From Clostridium mediterraneense (GTDB taxonomy: Bacteria; Bacillota; Clostridia; Clostridiales; Clostridiaceae), in assembly GCF_900091705.1 (NCBI RefSeq), contig NZ_LT594785.1:1933830-1997829 (forward strand): a stretch of 64,000 nt of DNA, in the 5' to 3' direction. Made by a program: the position numbers and the translations under genes. Of the stretch, positions 9,607-18,707 are shown one piece after another (positions within the stretch are counted from its first letter, which is position 1; the number at the start of each line of letters is the position of its first letter). The notes below the pieces were generated by a model. It was not told the DNA's origin. It made no database searches and saw nothing but the letters and a program-made list of their open reading frames with translations.

Positions 9607-11316
9607 TTAAAAGCTAAGCTTACCTCTTTTTATTAAACTCTTTTTAACTATTTCATAAATAAGCTTAACTATTATATTGGTTGCTACTATTAAAACTGCA
9701 AGGGCTGCTGCCTCTGCTATATTACCTTTATCATCTAACTGAACTATTGATATTGCTGCAAGTTTTAAATCTGCTGTATAAATAAATATAAGTGCCGATA
9801 CTGTAACCATTGAATTTACAAATAGATACATAAAATTTTCTAAAACTGCTGATATAGAAAGTGGTAAGGTTATATTCTTTATCGCAGAAAAACCTTTTAC
9901 TCCAAGAGACTCTGCCACCATATTAAGTTCCTTATCTATCTTCTTAATAGCTGTTGTTGCAGTTATAAATGTTACTGAATAAAAATGAACTATATTGCAA
10001 AACACCATTAAAAATATTGTCCCATATAGGACATTAAAATAATTTAATACATAAATTTTATTATTTAAATTAAACTCTGCTGTATTAAAGAATAGTACAT
10101 AAGATATTCCAAGCACTAATCCTGGTAATGCCATAGGTAAGATACTTAAGAAATGTGAAAATCCTTTTAAAAACTTAGATCCTTTTATATTCTCTGTTAA
10201 ATAAGCTTCTAAAAAAACAAATACTGTACCTATTCCAGCTGTTAAAAATGAAACTAATATTGAAGTAAAAAATGGTTTTAATCCATCTAAGCTATTTTTC
10301 ATTGAATAATGTTCAAATGTTAACTTTAAATCATAAGGCCAAAGTTTAACTAATGATGCTATAAATACTGATAATATTACTAATAAAATTCCTGTAGCTA
10401 TTAAAGTAATTATTGTAGCTAATATAAAATCTCTTTTTTTATTTTCCTTTATAATATAAGGAAGGGATTTCGCATTTATATATGAAGTTTGTTTTTTCTG
10501 AACTCTTTGTGTAATTATAAATGATACTATAGCTGGAATAAGTAATACTATTCCTACTGTTGCACCCATAGGCATATTTTGTTGTCCCACTATTTGTTTA
10601 TAAACATCTATTGCTAACACATTAAAATTTCCACCGACAACTTTTGGTGCTCCAAAGTCTGTAAAACATAAAGTAAATGCTACAAAGAATGCGCTTATAA
10701 GTGCATATTTAATACTTGGAATAGTTATATAAAAAAACTCTCTTATTTTACTTACTCCCATAGTTTTACTAGCTTCATATAATCTATAATCTGTTGAGCT
10801 AAGTGCTACATCTAAAATTAAAAATATCTGAGGAAATACATAAATAATCTGTGCAAGTATTATTCCTATTGCTCCATAAAGACCTATATCAATTCTTAAA
10901 TACTGAGTTACTATTCCTTTATTTCCAAATAAATAAACAAGCCCTATACCATGCATCATAGTTGGTGCAAAAAGTGGCAACATTGCAATAGCTCTGAATA
11001 GCCATTTTAGCTTGATATTAGCTCTTCTAAGTCCATAACTATATGCTAACGCTAATATTGTTGCTATTACTGTTGAGCTTATTGCAACAAAAATAGTATT
11101 TCCTATTGATTTTACTAAGGCTGGTGAATTCAAATATTCATAAAAATTAGCAAGGCCTATAAAATTACCCTTACTATCCATAAAAGCTTGAACACATAGA
11201 TACGCTAACGGAATAATCAAAAATATAGATAAGACTAAACATATAATTATTAATGATATTTTTTTAAAATCAATATTCAAAGTTTGTTTTTCTGTAATTA
11301 TCCTTGAATTAATCAT
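9607..11316 (-). CDS. 2-aminoethylphosphonate ABC transporter, fused permease (PhnU2-type)
   Basis: A 569-aa membrane protein with about 12 predicted helices. It contains two copies of the binding-protein-dependent transport permease domain in one chain (~60-270 and ~350-565), as in Fe(III)/AEP-type double permeases. It lies between phnX and the ATPase gene with gaps of 27 and 3 bp, so it belongs to the AEP operon. On sequence alone it could be an iron-type permease; the neighbours decide the substrate. Confidence 0.88.
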   Translation of the reverse strand: MINSRIITEKQTLNIDFKKISLIIICLVLSIFLIIPLAYLCVQAFMDSKGNFIGLANFYEYLNSPALVKSIGNTIFVAISSTVIATILALAYSYGLRRANIKLKWLFRAIAMLPLFAPTMMHGIGLVYLFGNKGIVTQYLRIDIGLYGAIGIILAQIIYVFPQIFLILDVALSSTDYRLYEASKTMGVSKIREFFYITIPSIKYALISAFFVAFTLCFTDFGAPKVVGGNFNVLAIDVYKQIVGQQNMPMGATVGIVLLIPAIVSFIITQRVQKKQTSYINAKSLPYIIKENKKRDFILATIITLIATGILLVILSVFIASLVKLWPYDLKLTFEHYSMKNSLDGLKPFFTSILVSFLTAGIGTVFVFLEAYLTENIKGSKFLKGFSHFLSILPMALPGLVLGISYVLFFNTAEFNLNNKIYVLNYFNVLYGTIFLMVFCNIVHFYSVTFITATTAIKKIDKELNMVAESLGVKGFSAIKNITLPLSISAVLENFMYLFVNSMVTVSALIFIYTADLKLAAISIVQLDDKGNIAEAAALAVLIVATNIIVKLIYEIVKKSLIKRGKLSF

Positions 11317-11319
11317 AAT

Positions 11320-12315
11320 TTAAGCTCCCTTTGAAATTTCACATTTAATATAAAAATTATTATTAAAATCAAAGCTTATTTCTTCACCTTCATTTAATCC
11401 AAGACTTAGCCACTCTTTCATTGAAATATCACTACTTATACTTTCGCCATATAAAATATTTTCAGGTTTTATATAAGCTCTTATTGTACTTCCTCTAAAT
11501 TCAATTGAGCTGACAATTCCTTTTTCCCCAGATTTCAAATTTCTTGAAAGCTCAACATACTCAGGTCTTATTGTATAAACATCTTTATCAATATTAATAC
11601 AGTTAGTCTCCCCTATAAATTGAGCAGTAAATAAATTAGCTGGTTTTTGATAAATTTCTTGTGGACTTCCTATTTGCATTATTTGTCCCTCATTTAATAC
11701 AGCTATTCTATCAGCCATAGTTATTGCCTCTTCTTGATCATGTGTTACCATAATAGTTGTTATATTTAATCTCTTTTGAAGCTTTTTAATATCATCTCTA
11801 AGTTTCGATCTTACTTTTGCATCTAATGCTGACATGGGTTCATCTAAAAGTAAAAACTTTGGCTCTAAAGCTATGGCTCTTGCTATAGCTATTCTTTGCT
11901 GCTGTCCTCCTGATAGTTCTCTTGGATATTTATGTGCCTCATTTCTTAAGCCAACTATATCTAAAACTTCAAAAGCTTTATTCTCTATTTCTTTTTTACT
12001 TGATTTCTTTTTCTTTAAAGCAAAAGTAATATTTTTATAAGCAGTCATATTAGGGAATAAAGCGTATGATTGAAAAACTATACCAAAATTCCTCTTATCG
12101 GGTGATAAACTTGTTATATTATCTCCTGATAGGAAAACTGCACCTTCATCTAAATCCTCAAGCCCTGCTATTATTCTTAAAAGTGTAGTTTTTCCACATC
12201 CACTAGGCCCAAGTAAACATAAAAATTCACCTTTATTTATATCTAAATTTATATTCTTTAAAATTTGCCTATCGCCAAAACTTTTATTAAGATTTTTTAT
12301 AGATAAATAACTCAT
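11320..12315 (-). CDS. 2-aminoethylphosphonate ABC transporter ATP-binding protein
   Basis: Cytoplasmic ATPase subunit, 331 aa. Walker A GPSGCGKTT at 36-44, signature LSGGQ at 134-138, Walker B LLLDEP at 155-160, followed by a C-terminal TOBE-like regulatory region (~235-330). This architecture is that of the CUT1/FbpC/PotA group, which includes PhnT-type AEP importers. It is 3 bp from the permease gene and 15 bp after the binding-protein gene, and so translated with them. Confidence 0.9.
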   Translation of the reverse strand: MSYLSIKNLNKSFGDRQILKNINLDINKGEFLCLLGPSGCGKTTLLRIIAGLEDLDEGAVFLSGDNITSLSPDKRNFGIVFQSYALFPNMTAYKNITFALKKKKSSKKEIENKAFEVLDIVGLRNEAHKYPRELSGGQQQRIAIARAIALEPKFLLLDEPMSALDAKVRSKLRDDIKKLQKRLNITTIMVTHDQEEAITMADRIAVLNEGQIMQIGSPQEIYQKPANLFTAQFIGETNCINIDKDVYTIRPEYVELSRNLKSGEKGIVSSIEFRGSTIRAYIKPENILYGESISSDISMKEWLSLGLNEGEEISFDFNNNFYIKCEISKGA

Positions 12316-12330
12316 AATTAAATCCCCCTT

Positions 12331-13377
12331 TTATTTACTCTCTGTTTTTGAAGCATAATCTTTTTCCCATCTTTTAAGAATATCTGATCTATTTTTAGAT
12401 GCCCATTCTAAATCATTATCTATTAATTGTTTTAAAGGTTCTTTTGAATATCCTTTAGGTACCTCAGCATTAATATCAATAGATATTATTGCTGCATTTT
12501 TTGAGTAAAGTTTCATTGTATCTTTACTTAAAGCCCATTCCATAAAAAGTTTACTTTCTTCCTTTATATTATTTTTATTTACTAATGCTATACTTTCTAA
12601 ATCCCAACCTGAGCCTTCACTTGGAAAAATAGCTTTAACAGGATCACCATTATTTATTTGCTTTATAGCTCTGTAACCAAAGGAAATTCCTATTGGATAT
12701 TCTCCTGATGCAGCAAGTTTTGCAGGTTTTGAACCTGAATGAGTATATATTCCCATATTTTCATCTAATTTTTTTAAATACTCCCAGCCCTTTTCTTCAC
12801 CCATAAGCTGTAATATAGCTGAAACTGTAAAATAACCTGTTCCTGATGAAGCTGGATTCGGCATTGTTATAAGTCCCTTATACTGTGGCTTTATTAAATC
12901 ATCAAAACTTTTTGGAATTTCTATATTTAATTTTTCAAGCTCTTTATAATTAACTACAAAAGCTGTTTCTGTTACAGTTAAACCTGTCCAATTTGGACTA
13001 TCTCCCTTATCAACAAACTTCTTATTAACTTCATTAAAACTTTTAGCTATGTAAGGCTTTAATAAGTTTCTACTATTAAGATCTATCATATTTATTGATG
13101 AAAGTCCCCAAACTACATCAGCTTGTGGATTATCCTTTTCTGAAATTAACTTTGCACTAATAACACCATGTGAATCCATAATTATATTAACTTTAATATC
13201 TGGGTACATTTCTCTAAAGTCTTTTATATACTCATTAACTTGTTCTTCTTCTAATGCAGTATATATAGTCAAACTCTTATCATTTCCTTGAACATATTTT
13301 GGCTTTGTAGAAATACATCCATTTAAAATAACTGCTGATATAACAATAATTATCAAAGCCTTAAAAATCTTACTCAT
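12331..13377 (-). CDS. 2-aminoethylphosphonate ABC transporter substrate-binding lipoprotein
   Basis: Extracellular binding lipoprotein of the Fe(III)/AEP/spermidine type. A hydrophobic leader ends in the lipobox LNGC (lipidated C21). The mature part carries features of the family such as LTIYTALEEEQVNEY and 'PNPASSGTGYF'. First gene of the operon. I place the start at 13377 (MSKIFKAL...), because AAGGGAGGG lies just upstream; the longer frame from 13413 would put this Shine-Dalgarno inside the coding region and an extra tail before the signal peptide. Confidence 0.88.
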   Translation of the reverse strand: MSKIFKALIIIVISAVILNGCISTKPKYVQGNDKSLTIYTALEEEQVNEYIKDFREMYPDIKVNIIMDSHGVISAKLISEKDNPQADVVWGLSSINMIDLNSRNLLKPYIAKSFNEVNKKFVDKGDSPNWTGLTVTETAFVVNYKELEKLNIEIPKSFDDLIKPQYKGLITMPNPASSGTGYFTVSAILQLMGEEKGWEYLKKLDENMGIYTHSGSKPAKLAASGEYPIGISFGYRAIKQINNGDPVKAIFPSEGSGWDLESIALVNKNNIKEESKLFMEWALSKDTMKLYSKNAAIISIDINAEVPKGYSKEPLKQLIDNDLEWASKNRSDILKRWEKDYASKTESK

Positions 13378-13411
13378 AACACCCTCCCTTAAAATTTCTA
13401 ACTTAACTAGC

Positions 13412-13424
13412 ACAATATTATTGT
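13412..13424. promoter_or_regulatory. Palindrome in the phosphonate operon promoter (possible operator)
   Basis: ACAATATTATTGT is a perfect 13-bp palindrome about 35 bp upstream of the binding-protein start. A weak minus-strand promoter (TTGGAA, ~18 bp, AATAAT) overlaps it. No regulator gene is next to the operon. The base composition is AT-rich, so chance is a real possibility. Confidence 0.3.
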
Positions 13425-13511
13425 AGTTTAGCTATATTAATTCCAAATTAAGGTAATGTTAATTAAACTTCTATTTAATAAGACTTATATTAAAAAACCT
13501 TAACAATAAAA

Positions 13512-13548
13512 AAAGATATACTAACACTATAGGTGTTAGCATATCTTT
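13512..13548 (-). terminator. Intrinsic terminator of the response regulator-kinase-HMA operon
   Basis: Long hairpin (AAAGATATACTAACAC / GTGTTAGCATATCTTT with one mismatch, 5-nt loop) followed on the minus strand by a run of T. It lies 18 bp after the small HMA-like gene. Confidence 0.85.
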
Positions 13549-13565
13549 CATAAACTTTATAATAC

Positions 13566-13769
13566 TTATCCAATTTTATGACCTGTATTCTCTATACAGT
13601 CTCTTATACAACTTTCTGTTGCTGGCTTATTATAAATAACCTCAACAGTTCCTCTTCCCATATCTACACAAACCTTATTTACTCCATCAACTTTTTCTAA
13701 AGAATTTTTTAGTTGAGTTTTCATAGTTTCATTAGCTATTCCATCTACATTATAATGTATTCTCTCCAT
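13566..13769 (-). CDS. Small HMA-like protein lacking the CxxC metal site
   Basis: A 67-aa cytoplasmic protein with the beta-alpha-beta-beta-alpha-beta pattern of the heavy-metal-associated (HMA/CopZ) fold: a 'VDGVNKVCVDMGRGTVEVIYN' middle (C in the second strand) and an 'IRDCIENTGHKIG' end. The usual MxCxxC loop is replaced by YNVDGIANETMK, so it probably does not bind copper as CopZ does; two Cys near the end (CIRDC) could bind something else. ATG at 13769 is chosen because AAAGGAGATATAGTT precedes it. It lies 84 bp after the histidine kinase gene and before the shared terminator, so it is likely the third gene of that operon. Confidence 0.75.
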   Translation of the reverse strand: MERIHYNVDGIANETMKTQLKNSLEKVDGVNKVCVDMGRGTVEVIYNKPATESCIRDCIENTGHKIG

Positions 13770-13853
13770 AACTATATCTCCTTTCAAAATTGATACAGAT
13801 ATAGTATGTCCAAAAAAATTAGAATCTATAGATTCCAATTTTTATTTTTAAAT

Positions 13854-15164
13854 TTAAATTTCTATAAGATTAACACTTTTATTAAGTCTAATAGTAAAAG
13901 TTGTTCCTTCACCTAATTTACTATCAACTTTAATTCTTCCATTACAAAGTTCAATTATTCTTTTTACAAGTGCAAGTCCAAGTCCATTTCCATTACTTAA
14001 ATGAGCTTTATCACCTTGATAAAATTTTTCAAAGATATGTTTTTTAGTTTCTTCACTCATTCCAATTCCATTATCTGAAATTTTAATAAGAATTTCATCT
14101 TCAAAATTCATAAGCTTAATTTTAATTTTTCCACCATCACTTGTAAACTTTATAGCATTTCCTATTAGGTTTAACCATACCTGCTGTAATAAATCTTCAT
14201 TTTCTATGATATTTACCTTTTCAAGCTCTATATCTAATTCAATATTTTTCTCATTCCACTCTGCTTCCATAATTAAAATTGCACATCTTATTTGCTCATC
14301 TAAAGAGAATTGAGTTTTTTCAGTAATTATATCCTGATTTTCAAGCTTTGAAAGTTTTAATATATTAGAACTTAATTTTGAAAGCCTTGCTGATTCATTA
14401 ATAATAATTTCAGCAAATTCACTTCTCTCATCATCACTAAAACTACTATCTTGAACTAATTTTGCAAAGCCTTGTATAGATGCAAGTGGTGTTTTTATCT
14501 CATGAGAAACATTACTAACAAAATCACTTCTTAAAGTCTCTATTCCATTAAGCTCTTTAACCATCTTATTAAAGTTTCTTGTAAGAAGTCCAAACTCATG
14601 ATCTCTTGGAATATCTACTTTAATATTAAAATTTCCTTTTGCAACTTCATAGGTAGCCTTATTTAACTCCCTTATTGGCTTTAATACTTTTTTTGAAATT
14701 ATACCAGATATTATTGTAGCTATTATAATAGATATAATTAAGGCTATGCCTCCTCCCAAAATAGCACGATAATGTTTAGCTCTATCATTAAATGAATTTG
14801 ATATCTTCACATAATTATCATCTATCTTAAGTATAGTATCTACAATAGGAATACTACTTTTTTTAATTTGTATAAATTCCTTATTAGGAATATTATAGTC
14901 AATATTTATATCTTCAAATAGATTGCTTACAATTTCAACATCATATCCATCTTTATTACTTAAATCTATAATTTTATTTAAAGTAAACTCTGTTTTATCT
15001 TTAAGTTCAATAATAGTATCCACTATCTTCTTTTGAGAATTTCTTGACTCCTTTTCTATACTAGGACTAAAAATTATTGTAGATATTATAAGCGAACAAA
15101 ATCCAGAAATAAGCATAATACATAAAAAAGCTACTATAAATTTAATTCTTAAATTTTTCATCAT
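13854..15164 (-). CDS. Sensor histidine kinase
   Basis: Membrane sensor kinase, 436 aa. TM1 at ~9-31, an extracytoplasmic sensor region of ~100 residues, TM2 at ~135-157, HAMP at ~158-207, H-box with H221 (NVSHEIKTPLA), and an ATPase domain with N-box (LIGNAIKF), G1 (ISDNGIGMS) and G2 (GNGLGLALVKRI). The start overlaps the stop of the response regulator gene by 4 bp (ATGA), meaning coupled translation. The nearby divergent ABC transporter is its likely output; signal unknown, possibly an antimicrobial or envelope stress. Confidence 0.92.
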   Translation of the reverse strand: MMKNLRIKFIVAFLCIMLISGFCSLIISTIIFSPSIEKESRNSQKKIVDTIIELKDKTEFTLNKIIDLSNKDGYDVEIVSNLFEDINIDYNIPNKEFIQIKKSSIPIVDTILKIDDNYVKISNSFNDRAKHYRAILGGGIALIISIIIATIISGIISKKVLKPIRELNKATYEVAKGNFNIKVDIPRDHEFGLLTRNFNKMVKELNGIETLRSDFVSNVSHEIKTPLASIQGFAKLVQDSSFSDDERSEFAEIIINESARLSKLSSNILKLSKLENQDIITEKTQFSLDEQIRCAILIMEAEWNEKNIELDIELEKVNIIENEDLLQQVWLNLIGNAIKFTSDGGKIKIKLMNFEDEILIKISDNGIGMSEETKKHIFEKFYQGDKAHLSNGNGLGLALVKRIIELCNGRIKVDSKLGEGTTFTIRLNKSVNLIEI

Positions 15165-15835
15165 ACTTTTTTAGCTGCCTTATATCCAAGTCCACGCACT
15201 GTAATAATCTCAAATTCACTACAATTCTCATATCTTTCTCTAAGTCTTTTAATATGTACATCAACAGTACGTTCATCTACTTCATTATCCATTCCCCATA
15301 TTTCATCTAATAATTGTCTTCTAGTAAATATAACATTAGGATATGATAATAATTTAAATAATAAATAAAATTCCTTTTTAGGAAGTGTTACATTTTCTCC
15401 TTCTCTACTTACAGATATAGAATCATAATCTAAAATAATATCCCCTATCTCTAATCTATGTTCATTAGAAATCTTAGCTCTTCTTAAAAGTGCTCCAACT
15501 CTTAAAATCATTTCATTTATATCAATAGGTTTTACCATATAGTCATCAGCACCAACATTAAAACCCTTTTTCTTATCTTCAAACATTTCTTTTGCTGTAA
15601 CTATAAGTATAGGCATAGTATAACCTGAATCCCTAAGAGATTTTGTTAAATCATAACCATCTAAATTTGGCATCATTATATCAGATATTACTAAATCAAT
15701 TTGCTCCTTATCCATAATTTCAAGTGCCTTCTCACCATCTTCTGCAACTAATGCCTTATATCCATTTTGCTTTAAAGTTGCAGACATAAGTTTTCTTAAA
15801 TTTTTATCATCTTCTACAACAAGTATATTAAACAA
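15161..15835 (-). CDS. OmpR-family response regulator
   Basis: DNA-binding response regulator, 224 aa. Receiver domain with acidic pair E8-D9/D10, phosphoacceptor D52 (VISDIMMPNLDG), conserved T/K in IVTAKE, and a C-terminal winged helix ending in DVHIKRLRERY...VRGLGYKA. I choose a TTG start at 15835, directly after GGGGGGAGAG; the frame extends upstream but would place the ribosome binding site in the coding region. It likely binds the direct repeats at 15927-15946. Confidence 0.9.
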   Translation of the reverse strand: MFNILVVEDDKNLRKLMSATLKQNGYKALVAEDGEKALEIMDKEQIDLVISDIMMPNLDGYDLTKSLRDSGYTMPILIVTAKEMFEDKKKGFNVGADDYMVKPIDINEMILRVGALLRRAKISNEHRLEIGDIILDYDSISVSREGENVTLPKKEFYLLFKLLSYPNVIFTRRQLLDEIWGMDNEVDERTVDVHIKRLRERYENCSEFEIITVRGLGYKAAKKV

Positions 15836-15926
15836 TACTCTCCCCCCTATGTCTGTTTCAAATAATAACATCATTATATTACGTAAATATTAATATTATC
15901 TATAAAATTGTATTTTTGTATATTAA

Positions 15927-15950
15927 TTCATATTAGGTTCATATTATAAT
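15927..15950 (+). promoter_or_regulatory. Direct-repeat activator site and -10 box of the ABC transporter gene
   Basis: Two copies of TTCATATTA start at 15927 and 15938, 11 bp apart, the spacing typical of OmpR-type regulator dimers. The second copy runs into a perfect -10 TATAAT (15945-15950). No -35 sits at the right distance (TTGTAT at 15916 would need a 23-bp spacer), so the promoter looks activator-dependent. The neighbouring response regulator is the obvious candidate. Confidence 0.6.
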
Positions 15951-15985
15951 CCTACACTGATAAAAGTTAATAGTAAAGGAGCATA

Positions 15986-18379
15986 ATGATGTTAGAGTTA
16001 AAAGAAATATTTAAAAGTTATACAACAGGCGAATTTACTCAAATTGCACTTAATAAAGTAAGCCTGAAATTTAGGAAATCAGAATTTGTTGCAATCCTTG
16101 GACCAAGCGGTTCTGGAAAAACAACATGTTTAAATGTTATAGGTGGTCTTGATCAATATGATAAAGGTGATTTAATCATTAATGGTAAATCAACAAAAAA
16201 CTTTAAAGATTCTGATTGGGATGCTTATAGAAATAATAGTGTTGGATTCATTTTTCAAAGTTATAATTTAATTTCTCATTTAAGCATAATAGATAATGTT
16301 GAAATGGGAATGACTCTTAGTGGAGTTTCAGCTAAAGAAAAACATAAAAAAGCAATTGAGGCTTTAGAAAAAGTTGGATTAAAAAATCATATTCATAAAA
16401 AACCAAATCAATTATCTGGTGGTCAAATGCAAAGAGTTGCTATAGCTCGTGCTTTAGCTAATGATCCTGATATAATTTTGGCTGATGAGCCTACTGGTGC
16501 TTTAGATACTCATACAAGTGTACAAATAATGGAGCTTATTAAAGAAATATCAAAGGACAAACTTGTTGTTATGGTAACTCATAACCCAGAACTTGCTAAT
16601 GAGTATGCTGATAGGATTGTAGAATTTAGAGATGGTGAAATAAAATCTGATAGTAATCCATTCTCTACTGAAAAAACTGATTCTACTTATAAACTTAAAA
16701 AGACAAGTATGAGCTTTTTTACAGCTTTAAAACTATCTGGTAAAAATATAGCTACAAAGAAATGGAGAACAGCACTTACAGCTTTTGCTTCAAGTATAGG
16801 TATAATTGGTATTGCCCTTGTTTTATCACTATCAAATGGTTTTGATAAACAAATTGATGAATTTGAAAATGATACATTATCAGGATTCCCAATAATGATT
16901 AATCAAAAAGCTGCTGAAATTGATATGGAAGCAATGAGAGAACAGCATAAAGAATTAATGGGAATAACCAAAAATGATAAGCAATATCCAAAAGTAAAAC
17001 ATATTTATCCTTATGATTCTAGTGAAAATAGTATGGAACATACAAATAAGTTTACTGATGAATATATAGATTATATTGAAGATATTAATCCTGATCTACT
17101 TTCTGGAACATCATATACAAGACTTGTTAATATGAATCTTCTAAAATCTGATGGTAAAGTTGCTACTCCAATAGATACTTCTTTAATTAATTTTTCAGCA
17201 TATCCAAGTGGCTTAGGTTCAGATGATAGTGGATATCTTAAAAGTAATTACGATTTATTAGCTGGTTCATACCCTAAGAGTAAAACAGATCTTGTACTTA
17301 TTGTAGATAGTTATAATAGACTTGATACTTCTATGTTAAAAGCTTTAGGATTTGATGCAGATGTAAAAAATATAAAATTTGATGATATTATAAATAAAGA
17401 ATTTAAGTTAATTTTAAATAATGACTATTATAAGAAGAATGGAAATATCTTTATGGTAAATGGAAATCCTGATAATCTTATGGATATTTATAATAGCGAT
17501 ACTGCTATTACCCTTAAAATTGCTGGTATAATACGTTCTACTGAAGATACAAAACTTGAAATTTTACCTGCTGGACTTTCATATTCAGATAAATTATCAC
17601 AATATTTTATTGATGATGCAAAAAAATCTGAAATAGTTAAAACTCAAGAAGATGCTGATTATAATGTATTAACTGGAAAAGCATTTACAGATGCAACTCC
17701 TGTAAATACTATGCCAACTAATCCTATGGCTGCAATGTCAGCAATGAATGGTACAGGCTTTGGTGCTTCTGATGCTACTAAAGATCAGATTTTATCTACA
17801 CTTGGAGCTAGTTCTACTCCATTTGCAATTACTCTTTATCCTAAAGATTTTAGTACTAAGGATAATATATTAGAGTACTTAAATAAGTGGAATGATGATA
17901 AAGAGATTGATGATTCAATATTATATACAGACCTTGCTGCTACATTCACAGATTTATCTGGTGGAATAATGGATTCAATTACTCTTGTTTTAATTGCCTT
18001 TGCTGCAATATCATTAGTTGTATCACTTATAATGATTGGAATAATAACATATATTTCTGTTCTAGAAAGAACAAAAGAAATTGGTGTGTTAAGAGCTTTA
18101 GGTGCAAGAAAGAAAGATGTTACTCGTGTATTTACAGCTGAAACATTTATTATAGGTTCTTGCTCTGGTTTACTTGGAATAACAATATCTTATTTATTAA
18201 CTTTCCCAATAAATAATGTTCTTAAAAATCTAACAGACCTTGAAGGTGTAGCAAAACTTAATCCACTGCATGCTATAATGCTTCTAATAATAAGTGTCTC
18301 TCTAACTTTACTTGGTGGAGCACTTCCAGCAAAAATGGCTGCAAAGAAAAATCCAGTAGAATCATTACGTACAGAGTAA
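15986..18379 (+). CDS. MacB-type ABC transporter, ATPase-permease fusion
   Basis: A 797-aa protein with an N-terminal ATPase (Walker A GPSGSGKTT at 39-47, LSGGQMQR, IILADEPTGALD) fused to a MacB/FtsX-type permease: one membrane helix near 260, a large extracytoplasmic domain (~285-655), and three helices at the end around 'ERTKEIGVLRALGARKKDV', the FtsX hallmark. Such mechanotransmission transporters export or resist peptides and drugs. AAAGGAG precedes the ATG (a second ATG follows immediately). It is divergent from a two-component system that is its likely regulator. Confidence 0.9.
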   Translation: MMLELKEIFKSYTTGEFTQIALNKVSLKFRKSEFVAILGPSGSGKTTCLNVIGGLDQYDKGDLIINGKSTKNFKDSDWDAYRNNSVGFIFQSYNLISHLSIIDNVEMGMTLSGVSAKEKHKKAIEALEKVGLKNHIHKKPNQLSGGQMQRVAIARALANDPDIILADEPTGALDTHTSVQIMELIKEISKDKLVVMVTHNPELANEYADRIVEFRDGEIKSDSNPFSTEKTDSTYKLKKTSMSFFTALKLSGKNIATKKWRTALTAFASSIGIIGIALVLSLSNGFDKQIDEFENDTLSGFPIMINQKAAEIDMEAMREQHKELMGITKNDKQYPKVKHIYPYDSSENSMEHTNKFTDEYIDYIEDINPDLLSGTSYTRLVNMNLLKSDGKVATPIDTSLINFSAYPSGLGSDDSGYLKSNYDLLAGSYPKSKTDLVLIVDSYNRLDTSMLKALGFDADVKNIKFDDIINKEFKLILNNDYYKKNGNIFMVNGNPDNLMDIYNSDTAITLKIAGIIRSTEDTKLEILPAGLSYSDKLSQYFIDDAKKSEIVKTQEDADYNVLTGKAFTDATPVNTMPTNPMAAMSAMNGTGFGASDATKDQILSTLGASSTPFAITLYPKDFSTKDNILEYLNKWNDDKEIDDSILYTDLAATFTDLSGGIMDSITLVLIAFAAISLVVSLIMIGIITYISVLERTKEIGVLRALGARKKDVTRVFTAETFIIGSCSGLLGITISYLLTFPINNVLKNLTDLEGVAKLNPLHAIMLLIISVSLTLLGGALPAKMAAKKNPVESLRTE

Positions 18380-18426
18380 TATATTTAAAGTTAATTTAGT
18401 TTCCCTATAATTTTTATATAAAATTA

Positions 18427-18461
18427 GGCTATCTCACAAATCATTATTATGAGATAGCCTT
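18427..18461 (+). terminator. Intrinsic terminator of the ABC transporter gene
   Basis: 11-bp perfect stem AGGCTATCTCA / TGAGATAGCCT with a 13-nt loop, followed by TTTTCC on the plus strand, 48 bp after the stop codon. Confidence 0.8.
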
Positions 18462-18464
18462 TTC

Positions 18465-18695
18465 CTATTTATTTTTTTCTATAAGTAAAATTATATTACT
18501 GATCACTAATATAAATATTAATATAGGTACGAAATTTAATATAATATACTTCCACTTATAACTAGTATTATTTGCATTTTTCCAAATATAATGCTATATT
18601 CCCATTTAATAAATACTAAATTCTTTTCTTTTTTACTAAATTCCCTAAAATATATTTCTAAATTAAAATTTTCTTCTTCAATTGTAAAATCATAA
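18465..18695 (-). pseudogene. Frameshifted remnant of a small membrane protein
   Basis: The 18380-18707 gap holds decayed coding sequence on the minus strand. One frame reads VYDFTIEEENFNLEIYF, continuing through EFSKKEKNLVFIKWEYS, then another frame continues with WKNANNTSYKWKYIILNF and the hydrophobic segment PILIFILVISNIILLIE. The switch lies near 18585-18595. The first ATG after a good ribosome binding site (AGGAAGAG) is in a third frame and stops after 11 codons. This suggests at least two frameshifts in a one-helix protein gene. The exact ends are uncertain, and the family is not recognised. Confidence 0.4.
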
Positions 18696-18707
18696 ACTCT
18701 CTTCCTT

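Noticed and set aside
13566-13838. A 90-aa version of the HMA-like protein
   Set aside because: The extra 23 residues precede a strong AAAGGAG ribosome binding site and do not belong to the HMA fold.
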